DNA of 60,000 bases from Tubulanus polymorphus (Eukaryota; Nemertea; Palaeonemertea; Tubulaniformes; Tubulanidae), in assembly GCF_964204645.1 (NCBI RefSeq), contig NC_134034.1, positions 4,002,072 to 4,062,071 of the forward strand, written 5' to 3'. The position numbers and the translations under genes are program-made. How positions within the stretch are numbered: position 1 is the first letter of the stretch; each line of letters opens with the position of its first letter. Below the pieces are notes generated by a model, which saw only the letters and a list, made by a program, of their open reading frames with translations, searched no databases and was not told where the DNA came from. Positions 23,780-34,100 of the stretch are shown piece by piece.

Positions 23780-23924
23780 CATGTTTCTTTTTTCCCAATG
23801 GGGGAGAGACCAGAAAAGAACCTTCGACCTAGAAACTTTGTCGCCACCAGGGTTTGAACCCATAAACCCTGTATTGACGAGACCAGTGACCGGTGGTTTA
23901 AAACACTCGGCCACTGCGCCTCTC
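23780..23924 (-). mobile_element. tRNA-derived SINE (same family as 5797-6057)
   Basis: On the minus strand GAGGCGCAGTGGCCGAGTG opens the element, followed by GGTTTATGGGTTCAAACCC and the GAAGGTTCTTTTCTGGTCTC body. It lies 3' of gene A and is missing from the aligned position in copy B (near 36095). Confidence 0.7.
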
Positions 23925-25841
23925 CTAAAAACATCCAAAATATTCGACGTGGCAAATCCGATAGTTGCTGATATACTGTCTGAACTAACATCAGGTGTTG
24001 TCAAAAATTAAACTTTTTGATGTTTCATTTTTCATTTTAACATTTTGCCATATCGAGTTTCGATTAAAATTATACCTTTGCTGTATTAAACCGCTTATTG
24101 TAAGTTATTAAAGATTGTTACTATACTGGTATTGCCCTCCTGTTCGGTTGATATCCACGGCGTCAGGTGATTTTCCATGGTTATCGCTGGACCGGAAGTC
24201 GTTATACGGTCCCGTATACCAAACTATTCCACACGTGTTTGTGATAGATTTTCACGCTGAGATGTCCCCCTGTTACATTAACGGAGATTGATTCAGCGGG
24301 ATGAATTAATGGGGGGGGGGGGGGGGGTCAGGGATCAGGACCCCTGCCTTCCCACTGAAGTTGCCTTTTTAGTCAAAGCTTGGCCTAACCATGGTAAGTT
24401 GACACTAATCCTCTCGGAAAATTGGTTATTTTCGGATGGATTCGCATAACATCTAACACCGAGGGAGGGACATCTTGCAAAACCCTTAGACATGGCTGCT
24501 TTATCCAACAAATGCCTTTCCGATTCTCCTGGACCCTTTCAGTTTTTTTTTCTGGACCCGCCTCTTTTATATATCAATTTCAGAAGTATACGTCGTAACT
24601 TTCGGAAGTATTCGTGTTTGGCGTCTCGGAGGATGTCACCGAAATCTGCCGGTATAGGGCTTTATCGCAGATTATCAGGTATTTAAAGCCACGCGCTAAA
24701 AAAGCACGAATAACCAACGAATATAGTGCTAGCACGTCTACAATATACGCGCAAGCACAATTCGGTACACTTCCGGCACGTGTGGCGGGTAATCTCTGCA
24801 GAATTAAACTTTTTTTGTGGGCGTTAACATCGGGGATGAAAAATAAGTTTTGAAATTCGGCAATTTTCATTGAAAGGGAGAAGATTCGATGTAGTAATCA
24901 AGTCTTTCATGCTATCTAGTAAATAGGTATCGAAACGTTACTAAACTAACAATAATTAATTGATTTTGATTACATTGCTCTAGTAACAACATTCTCAAAT
25001 CTTAAGCGATGCTTTTAGCCTAGTCGATGGAATTTCCTTAACCTAATCAAAATTACAATGAAAATCGCGCAAAAGAAATCTATTCCTTTTTGCGCCGCGG
25101 CGTTGTAGGCTGTCGTATGAAACGTCATTGGGAAAACAGGTAAAACCCGGAACGTATCCGTATATGTGCACATACAACCAAAACCGTCAACCCTGTTAAT
25201 ACTACTCACCGAAACAACGATTTATTTCCATGGCTGGTTTGAAAACATAAAATCGAATGGAAAATAATTCAATTTCGTGAAAAAAACGGTCGGTCGAAAA
25301 AACATGAAATTGAAAGAAAATGATTCAAATCCGTGAGAAAAGTCGGAAATAAATCGACGCCGGTGGGAAATCTTTTTTTGTAAGATTCGAATTTTTGATT
25401 TTTGACACCACGCGCGCTGAAATATTTGGCACCTTCGTATCGGCAATATCACTTCATAGAAGTTCGATCAATTGCGCTTGCGCCGTAAATCGCTTGCCTC
25501 GGGGAGGATTCATTATTACGCGAATGATAAATCGAAATAGACTTTACGTACGTTTATACTCAGCAAATAATCCATCTCATAATCACACAGACCTTATACA
25601 CCAGCGAATTTTGATTCGTCACGACAAAAAGGTCTAGTGAAGACGTAGTGATCGGCAAATCGTTAGTGATGGGCTTTGATAAACGGATAGGCCTAATAGC
25701 ATTTGTAGAAAGTATTGCTCGTAGGAAAGGCCTATGGCTTGCGTCAAGCCAAGGTCGAATATTATGTTTTTTGTTAATTCAAAAAAAAAAATCAAATAAG
25801 TCTTTATAAGGCTAAACAAAAATGATACCTTGTTTCTCCGC

Positions 25842-26032
25842 AGCGGCCGGGTAATTTTTGTAAAATATTATAAAATTTGTAACCAGTTCATTTCTATGGC
25901 GGCCGGGTCTGTTATGGTAAAATTGATCATGATTTATAAAAACGTAATGTATAGGGTACATAGGCGGCCGGCCGGGTCAACTTTTAACCTTAGCAGAGCG
26001 GAGAAGCAAGGTATCAATTTTTTTCAGCCTTA
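25842..26032 (+). pseudogene. Possible relic of a third paralog (intron 3 sequences only)
   Basis: The stretch CGGCCGGGTAATTTTTGTAA...CCAGTTCAT resembles the start of intron 3 in copy B (about 34310-34380). ATAGGCGGCCGGCCGGGT followed by CAAGGTATCA and a T-rich tract resembles the end of that intron (35060-35130). No exon 3 or 4 sequence survives beside it. It may instead be a dispersed repeat that sits in those introns. Confidence 0.3.
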
Positions 26033-26200
26033 GATAAGAAAGATCACAAAAGTATAATGCATGACATACCAAGAACTACACGGCACATCCTAGGAATTTC
26101 GTTTTAACAGATATGACGACAAAACATATGCACACCTTAGAGAGTTTATGAAAATAAAGCATATGGTACCATTTGGAAGAATTAGATATCATCGCTGATA

Positions 26201-26495
26201 TTAAGCTGTTTGTGACACAATGAGGATGTTAGTATCGTGATCTGGGTGACCATGTACGTAAAAGTAATTGACATTGTTGTTTGAAGCCCAAGTCAAAAGG
26301 TAAGCAGAGTCGGATCGCGTACTAATATTCCTTTCCCGTCTGTCAATGCAATGGACCCGTTGATGAAAGAAACAACCGGTGGTAATAGAGTGAGAAACGA
26401 TATTCTTATTAGTACTAATCATTTCGTACCATTTCGTAGTAAACCCCTGACTGAACTGAAAAATCCCGTTTTCGTCGGAGCAACCGAGCAATTTC
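26201..26495 (-). CDS. Orphan terminal-exon-like ORF, unknown product
   Basis: On the minus strand a very strong acceptor (T-rich tract ending TTTTTTTTTTCCAG at 26496) opens directly into a 97-codon reading frame that ends at 26201. The translation includes CSDENGIFQF, TTGCFFHQRVHC and YLLTWASNNNVNYFYVHG. Composition looks coding and it holds three cysteines, but I recognise no family. I found no upstream exon, and no AATAAA close past the stop. Confidence 0.35.
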
Positions 26496-27004
26496 CTGGA
26501 AAAAAAAAGAAATCAAGAATTAATTCAATTTCAATTTGCTCGGATGTTGATCTCAAAGAGGTTGATAACTTGACGGATTATTGCTATTTTCCCCTCCTAT
26601 TTTGTCAAATGGAATAGGTCAGACAGATGTCTTTTTTTGCTCTTACTCTGGAAACCTGGAGCTATTCTCTCCCTGATCGAAGTTGTTTGAAAAAGGCCTG
26701 AGTAAAATTGCATCCCGACTAGTACGTATCGAAAATCGTAGTACATGTACTGGCTTTGCAGAAAACCCGTTATTGCGGCTTTGCAGCTATATTTTAAGAT
26801 GTAATTTAATTCACCCAAGTGCGAAGAAATGCCGTTTTTATAGAATGGAATACCAAAACTTCTGTAGATACATCTCGAACACGTTTCAAATCTTTTAAAT
26901 ACCCTTTAACACAATCTGTTTAAGGACATTTTTTCTGAAACGGTTAAGGTTATTAAATCACAACCGTGAATTTTACCTTGTACCGTCGTTTCGTGTCCTA
27001 TCAG

Positions 27005-27211
27005 GACACTTTATCAAAGCTTAATGACGTTGTCATTATTGGCCACCAGCTGGCGTGGTGGTCAACAGCTCGGCTCAGTGATAATTGCACCTACGTTTTC
27101 TCTACTCGAAAAGTTGGAGAAATTATACGCGCGCCGAGTTTCAAGTATTTGGTCGATAGCTCTTTAGTTTTTATTGAAGGAAATCTTGATTTGTCTGGCG
27201 TCAGTTTCTAG
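27005..27211 (+). CDS. Orphan terminal-exon-like ORF, unknown product
   Basis: Acceptor TCGTGTCCTATCAG (to 27004), then an open frame of 68 codons to the TAG at 27209-27211, with AATAAA at 27272-27277. Visible segments: DVVIIGHQLAWWSTA, CTYVFSTRKVGEIIRAPSFK, SSLVFIEGNLDLSG. Balanced, protein-like composition. No upstream exon was identified and I recognise no family. It could be the last exon of a gene broken by the nearby LINE insertion. Confidence 0.35.
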   Translation, partial: DTLSKLNDVVIIGHQLAWWSTARLSDNCTYVFSTRKVGEIIRAPSFKYLVDSSLVFIEGNLDLSGVSF

Positions 27212-27344
27212 AAAAAGCGACACACGCGTATAGAAGCATAAACCTTCACATTAGAGATATATTTATGTCCTAATAAATTGAATAGCATTCATTGACAGTG
27301 TTATTTACCAACGATGGATAATCGTATCGTATCGTAATTTGCAA

Positions 27345-27890
27345 CCAATAACGAAGGCCGATCTGGCCTATATGACAGGTTGCCTTGTTGTTTCACAAGT
27401 CGTTGTTGCTAGGTAGCCAACGTTGATATTCTAGAGGGGATTTCCCAGCTATCAAATCTGTGTTCCATTATTTTAAGTTCTGGTGATTAGACTTCATATT
27501 GTTTGATGTTCCAGAATTTGTCTAGGCGGGACTTGAAACTAGTTTACGGATGGAGCGTCTACAATCTCTTGTGTGAGCTGGTTCCAGGTATTCACCACTT
27601 TGTTACCGAAGAAGTTTGATCTGACATTTTTTGTGACCTTGGTTTTATTAGTCTCATGGAGTGTCCTCTTAGGGCGACGTTTCTTCCTACTCTTTGTAGG
27701 ATATTTTCACTGTTGACTCGATAATGGGAGTGTAGGTAGTTGTATGATGTTATCATATCACCTCTAGATCTGCGATACTGTAGGGTGGGGAGATCTAGTC
27801 TTTGGAGTCTGTCAGGATATGATAGTTCTCTCAGTTGAGGCATCATCTTAGTCGCCCTCTTTTGAATCTTTTCAATTTTTACAATTCTTA
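27345..27890 (-). mobile_element. Truncated non-LTR retrotransposon fragment
   Basis: On the minus strand the frame reads IEKIQKRATKMMPQLRELSY, PDRLQRLDLPTLQYRRSRGD and LRGHSMRLIKPRS, then in broken frames FFGNKVVNTWNQL and APSVN, FKSRLDKFW. This is the characteristic C-terminal end of LINE reverse transcriptase ORFs common in marine invertebrates. Only the 3' end is present and it is frameshifted. Confidence 0.75.
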
Positions 27891-28911
27891 CAATAAACCG
27901 AATTTATTAAACATTATCCCAAAATGTCATTCGGGTATCATCGACAGGTTCGTAAATATCTCCGGCAGATCGGTCACAAATTCATCGAGTATTCTTGAAT
28001 TCGATAAAAGACAGCTCGTCGAAAATGCCTTGATGCTTTTTTCGGTTCGGAATTTCCTTTCGGATGTAATAAGCGTGGCATTTCGGAGCCGCGTGTTAGG
28101 TCTCAAGTGGGACTCGAACGTATATTTTGTTGTATGATTCCTGATGTATGATTGGGGGTGAAATCATTCTACGTGAGGACAGATCCGAGGAGGCGAATTA
28201 TTTTCGGACAAAGTAATGCGAAAATATCGCACTGGAAAACCTTTTATTGGAATCATAACCTTGTACAAAAAATGGTGCCATTTTTTTTTCTATAGATATT
28301 GTGCTTTTCAGATTTTTTTCGACGGCATTTTGACCTTCTCGACGTTAAGCGGGCTTTAAATACGGTAAACGGAGCGCTGATAATGTCGATGGTCCTCGAG
28401 AAGCGTCGTTGTGTCGGTGAAGTGTGTGTGGTTTTTACTCGACGGCCTCATAAACAGACAAACACAATTAAGTGATTTTTTACGGATCCTAATCGTCGAC
28501 AATTTCCCAGCGATATTGTATCCGTCAGAAATAAATATCAATATTTCACTCCCATTGATGTTTTCTTACTTTTTCAAATACCATTAAACGTCATTACTAT
28601 AGTATAATTTCGATAGTTTTTATATATACCTGTTACTAGTCAAAAGTAGTTTCATCGTCATATGTAATATGGTAGTTGCATCTTAGTTATTCTACAAGTA
28701 ATGGGTCCATACTATAGCCATGCTGCTGTGGCAATTGAGGATCCGATACGTGTCGCTAGTGTGAAGTCAGCCATATTGAGCAGGCAATGTAATACGCGAT
28801 ATTCTATAATCTGGCGTCATTATTTTTCCTCGCTGCGGGTACGTTCGTAGCCAGAACTTTGAAGGAGAAGTATAAACTTTCAGGCTCCTCGGCACATCAG
28901 TCTCCATAAAA

Positions 28912-29052
28912 ACTGGGGCCAGTTGCATAGTCGCGGCTTAGACTTAAGACCTAAGACCAACTTGGTCCTATAGCCAATCTAACAACTTAAAACCAGTCTT
29001 AAGATTTGAGACCACTTTTGGACTTAAGTCACGACTGTGCAACTGGGCCCAG
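28912..29052. mobile_element. Fold-back MITE, family 3
   Basis: Begins CTGGGGCCAGTTGCATAGTC and ends CACGACTGTGCAACTGGGCCCAG. Inner arms GACTTAAGAC and related repeats make the whole ~140 bp an imperfect palindrome. No ORF. Confidence 0.65.
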
Positions 29053-29072
29053 AGCTAAAAACGATCCTCCCT

Positions 29073-29270
29073 CGGCAGGGAGTCGAACCTGATGGCATCG
29101 CTACACTCAGCCACGGCACGAACCCCTGCCACAGTAGACCGGGTGCGCAGGTACATGCGCAGGTTACACGCACGAAAACTTGCGGCACCAATCAGATTGC
29201 TCGTTGTATAATCGCCGAGGTAAATTTCACGGAAGAACTATAAATGGGAAAACCCGGGCTAAAATAAAAG
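29073..29270 (-). mobile_element. tRNA-derived SINE, second family
   Basis: On the minus strand TGTGGCAGGGGTTCGTGCCGTGG precedes GGTTCGACTCCCTGCC, a box B. The body upstream is shared with 58137-58320, and the head with 58345-58530. Confidence 0.6.
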
Positions 29271-29679
29271 AAATTGCCAATTATCGTAATTTCTACACTG
29301 GTAGAAAGTATTGTAAATATTTACGGAAAACACATTTTCGATCTGTGGGAAAGTGGAGCTCTTGAACAGGTCAAGAGTTATATTGAACATTTCGAAATAT
29401 TGAACATTTCAAGTATATTCTTCGCGAACTATAAATGTACACAGGAGACGAAAGTTTCACTAGATTACATCACACGTTTCCATCGACGAGCACACGGGCC
29501 TTAGCGCGTCTACAGTAAACAAAAACGGAATTTGGCCGCGGAAGGTGAGTACCATGCAGACATATAAGGTGCGATACCAAAAGAGTATGCATTATTAAGG
29601 AAGTAAATACACAAGAAAAGATAATCGAAAAGTTCTTTTTCGAAATGAAGATTCGAAGAGTTGCCGAGTTAACCGGGTT

Positions 29680-29868
29680 TAGAATAAATAACGAAACGAG
29701 TAAGGGGTTAGCTTCTTATTTGACGCACAAGCTTTCGCTACTAATGCCGTATATAGAAGCTTCATCGGATAAATGCTGGACCCGATGAAGCTTCTATGCA
29801 TTAGGAGCGAAAGCTCGTGCGTCGAATGAATAGTGAAACTATATAGTACTACTCGTCTCGTTATTTTT
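29680..29868. mobile_element. Fold-back MITE, family 2, second copy
   Basis: Terminal AATAAATAACGAAACGAGTA pairs with TACTCGTCTCGTTATTTT. Internal arms GAAGCTTCATCGG / CCGATGAAGCTTC and GCTTTCGCT / AGCGAAAGC also pair. Related to 22831-23003 but at a different position in the duplicon, so an independent insertion. Confidence 0.7.
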
Positions 29869-30083
29869 TCGAAATGGTCAACCGATCCCCGTGTAAAATG
29901 TCATACTCAGTTGGTTGAGTTAGATTTAAGAGATGGTTTAGGACAACGCAGTGTAATTCCTAACGCATAAACTAGCATTAGTACTAAAAAAGACCGTAGC
30001 AGGGAACGGAAATAGTCAGGGAGCCAAACCCGAGAATCTCACTATGACGTCGAAAATCAAAGTCCGAAAATGTTTGCTCGAGC

Positions 30084-30850
30084 TATGGTAGTCTATTCGA
30101 CTATATTCTAAAAGTCATCTTCAGCTTGAGCTAGTATCTTATTCAACGTTTCGACTAATATCCTAATAGTCATCTTCAGGAATACTGTATTCATTGAGCT
30201 AGAAGTTTATTCAACGTTTCGACTTTATTCTAGTAGACATCTTCAGGAATACTGTATTCCTTGAACTATTAGTTCATTCAACGTTTCGACTATATTCTAG
30301 TAGACATCTTCAGAAATACTGTAGTCCTTGAGCTAGTAGTTTATTCGACGTCTCGACTTCATTCTAATAGTCTCTTCAGGAATACTGTATTCCTTGAGCT
30401 AGTAGTTTATTCGACGTTTCGACTATATTCTAGTAGACATCTTCAGGAATACTGTATTCCTTGAGCTAGTAGTTTATTCAACGTTTCGACTATATTCTAG
30501 TAGACATCTTCAGGAATACTGTATTCCTTGAGCTAGTAGTTTATTCGACGTCTCGACTTCATTCTAATAGTCTCTTCAGGAATACTGTATTCCTTGAGCT
30601 AGTAGTTTATTCGACGTCTCGACTTCATTCTAATAGTCTCTTCAGGAATACTGTATTCCTTGAGCTAGTAGTTTATTCGACGTCTCGACTTCATTCTAAT
30701 AGTCATCTTCAGGAATACTGTATTCCTTGAGCTGGTAGTTTATTCGACGTCTCGACTTCGTTCTAATAGTCATCTTCAGGAATACTGTATTCCTTGAGCT
30801 AGTAGTCTATTCGACGTTTCGACTTCATTCTAATAGTCTCTTCAGGCATA
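30084..30850. repeat. 67-bp minisatellite array, about 11 units
   Basis: The unit contains TTCAGGAATACTGTATTCC, TTGAGCTAGTAGTTTATTC and ACGTTTCGACTATATTC, repeating every 67 bases, or 65 where CATCTTC shortens to TCTTC. The two lengths alternate in blocks. It lies in the putative 5' UTR intron of gene B. The orientation is opposite to the short array in copy A (18112-18268). Confidence 0.9.
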
Positions 30851-31117
30851 CCGAGTTACACTCGTCTCTTTCTGTCTAATACTACTGATTCAAAATCATA
30901 TTTTTATTCTCAATTGTATCATTCAATCACCCCCTTGCTTCCCTTTAACATGTTTTTTATTCAATTCAATTCAATTCAAAGGTTTGTTGCTCAACAAAAG
31001 ACATTTTTGCGCAGAGCAGATTAATACAAAAAAAATTTTTTACTGACCTCAGTTGACGTAAATGTCGGTAAAAGGAATCCCTCGATGACGTCGTTTGTTA
31101 CATTTTCAGTTGTCAAG

Positions 31118-34100
31118 ATGAAGAAAATCATCGTCGGCTTATTCACATATTGTATCGTAGTAATAATACCAGTGACCCGGCCCCAGGATCCAGAAGGTAA
31201 AAGAGCCATATATTCTTAACCAAACCTTCTAATGACTTAAGTGGAAATAAGCAAAACGAGTGCTATATGTTTCAATTACTGTCGATGTCACAAGCGAGAT
31301 CACACTGGCCCGGCTCATAAACGAAAAAATTCGCACCTATTATTTCAAGAGGTTCGGGGTCTTCCCCGGGATTCATAACTTTATTTCCAATGGATGGCAG
31401 ACTAGCCCTTTAACTGGCAATCGGTCGCTAGCGACCGATTTGAATAGACCATAGTATAGCATTGATATAGTGAATAGAATAGTCAAGTATTGATTTCAGT
31501 GAAGCATTCTAACTCATTTTCCTATCAGCAGATGGCGACACCAGACGGCCTACAATGTCTAACAAGGCAGGAAAGTGATATTTCATACATTTGGCATGTA
31601 GAAGGGGGTATGGAAACCACGTGACACGTGGGTCAGATTTCCAAAATTGAGAATATCGTTAGTAGTAATGGCCAATGCACTAAAGACGTTCTCTAGTGAG
31701 TTTGGCTGATCTTTTGGACATAGTAATGAAAGATTCTGATGATAATTCATATTAGGATGAATCTCATGACAGTTTTTTATTATGGGTGGCCCAAAAAATC
31801 TGGATGACCTTGGGATCTGTGACCTTGGAGTCAGACCCTGAAGGTAACACCCAAAGTTCGCAAACATGGTATCATTTGAAAGCTTGTGAAAAGAGCTTTC
31901 ATAAAATACATAAAGTATGGGGTTATCCCACATATCTTTTGAGTTATTAAATTTTCCCCTTGCAAGGTCCAAAATCTCTTTACGCTTAAGAGATATCTTG
32001 CAGTCGTCTGAATATACTCCTATTGAAAGCGAGCCCGAGCAGTGAAAGATTTCGATTAAAACAGCAGAAGCTTGAGCGGAATACGGTTTAACCGGTCCCA
32101 CTCCGACGAAGTCTAATTATTGCTTTTTTGTTTATATCTATGTTTTGTTTATCTTAATTAAATAACACATTTATAAGAGATTCTAGCATTATGTCCGTCA
32201 ATTAACTAACCGAAACTAGGAAGAATCGACGTATAGATTGCTGTCTCACGTGCTTGATATTCGATTGTGTTGCCGTGTAGAAAAGTGTTAGGTAGAATTC
32301 GTTTTGCAAAGAAAATAACGAACACTTATTCAAATATGTGATATGAAATGATTTAATCAGAGTAAAACAGAAATAGAATATAAAAATGCTATTTCTGAGA
32401 GCTTAACGTAGCTGACGAGTACGCGTATCCGTTTGTAAAAGCCTACTAACGAGAAAGGGTTGATATTAGTTCCATTCTATGAGAAGTCATGAGAAAAATG
32501 TAGACTCATTCTGATTTAAGGCAATATTGGCGATTCGGGACAAGGAGAAGAACTCGTTTTCTTGGCCGACAGGGGAACTGGTGATAATGTTTTCATGAAA
32601 TGGACTCAAACAGCGAATAATATTGTATCTGAAGATACGTCTTGCGCGTGCGCCTGGAGACAAGAAATTGGAGTTCCCTGCGTCAACTGTACTTGGAAAA
32701 GTAATAAGATTGATACATGGCCACCCGGCATCAATGAGGTAGGACCACATCGAATGTGTATGGTGCGGCTGAGCAGAACGCCCGTTACTTTGCAGCTATA
32801 TTGATTTTTCATTCTATATATTTGATTTTCTATTCTACATTTATCAAACTCAAATTACGAATCCCACAATAAATGAGTTATGAATTTTCTAGATCACCAA
32901 TACGTTTCGCGCCATTCACCACATCAGTGTCCAATCCCAGCAATGCTGCACGATGATTTTCTCTAATTGCCCAATTCCAATGCATACCACGGCGGCGCAG
33001 ATAGCGAAATCGTTGCTTGGCTGATGCATTTTGAACTTTCTTCCAAGGACGTTGATAGAAAAAAGAATTTACACCCCTCTCCTACGTCGTTTCTTCGGAG
33101 AAAACCCTGGATGAGAAAAGGTTGACTTATTGAATGATTAAAATTCCAACCTCTCCGTCTTTCAACACGGCCGAAGTTCAAACCTAATCGCATTGGAATC
33201 TATTAGTGGCCAATACCCGTTTTATCGACCTGGTGTATGCAGTATCAATGCGTAAGACAAATGTTGCCAGTCTCTGTCGGATCCGTGGTGTTTCATTCCG
33301 AAGTGGCCTTTATAGCTTGAGTAGCTAGAAAGAGGATTGGAAGCTGCATACCAATGCTACCTTCGCGTGTGATGGTTAAATCCGGGCTTAATAAACGACT
33401 CCTATTCATCCGCGTTTTCGCTAATCTGTACCGGGCCGACAGTTGCGATTAACCGAAGTTGAATGAATATAAAACCATGTTAATCGCTTATATCGGATGA
33501 ACATCGATGATCCCGATTTTTCCTTCTCTTCTTCAAAGAATATCGATATTCCAAAATCGGATTCTATCTAAGTCGGACACTCGCCTGTTCCGTAGTACAT
33601 TTCTCAGTACCGAAATAAAAATCAATTAGAATACTTCAACGAAAGTCGGAGGGCTTTTCTTCCAAGTGCAGTTTGATTTCTTCCCTGTTCCTGGCTTGAT
33701 ATCGACTACATGGCAACAGAAGTTTTTCTCGTTGAGGTTTAGTGTATAAGAATAGAAAGATAAACAGGTCGTTTTCGAATCATTTCGTTTAGATGTTGAT
33801 TTAGTTTATCCATCTACAGAATCTAATTCTCAAGTCGTAATGTCAAGAAAAAGACTGGAAATCTGGCTTGTTCAATTTCGGCCTTTTTGTAAGTCAGAGC
33901 ATTATTTCTTGGTCCCAAAATATCTGACTTACGGAAGGTTTATTGTGGGCATGCATGGCGGTTAGGTGGTCGATATCTTCGTAGTATATTGACTCGGTAT
34001 CGTCGCTTTGATAAATGAATACAAAATGCTTTTCTGAAGGTAAAAGTGGTATTGTATGCCGGGTGTAAAGAAGTGGCTTACATTCGATTCGATGGGACAG

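Larger units (their letters stand above)
16240..24540 (+). repeat. Segmental duplication, copy A
   Basis: From about 16240 (TAATAAGCGTGGCATTTCGG) to about 24540 the sequence aligns in order with 28050-36660: the exons, introns and flanks of one gene. Copy A alone carries a LINE, a SINE, a CAGGGGCGGATC element and a 578-bp tandem duplication. These therefore postdate the duplication. Confidence 0.8.
24541..28049. other. Spacer between duplication copies
   Basis: Not alignable with either duplicon overall. It contains a possible relic of gene intron 3, two exon-like ORFs on opposite strands and a LINE fragment, each listed separately. 24541-25830 shows only short ORFs without recognisable features. 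Confidence 0.5.

Noticed and set aside
31583-32101. 172-codon minus-strand ORF in intron 1 of gene B
   Set aside because: Crosses the boundary of a copy-specific insertion, has no recognisable motif or splice support, and composition looks like chance.
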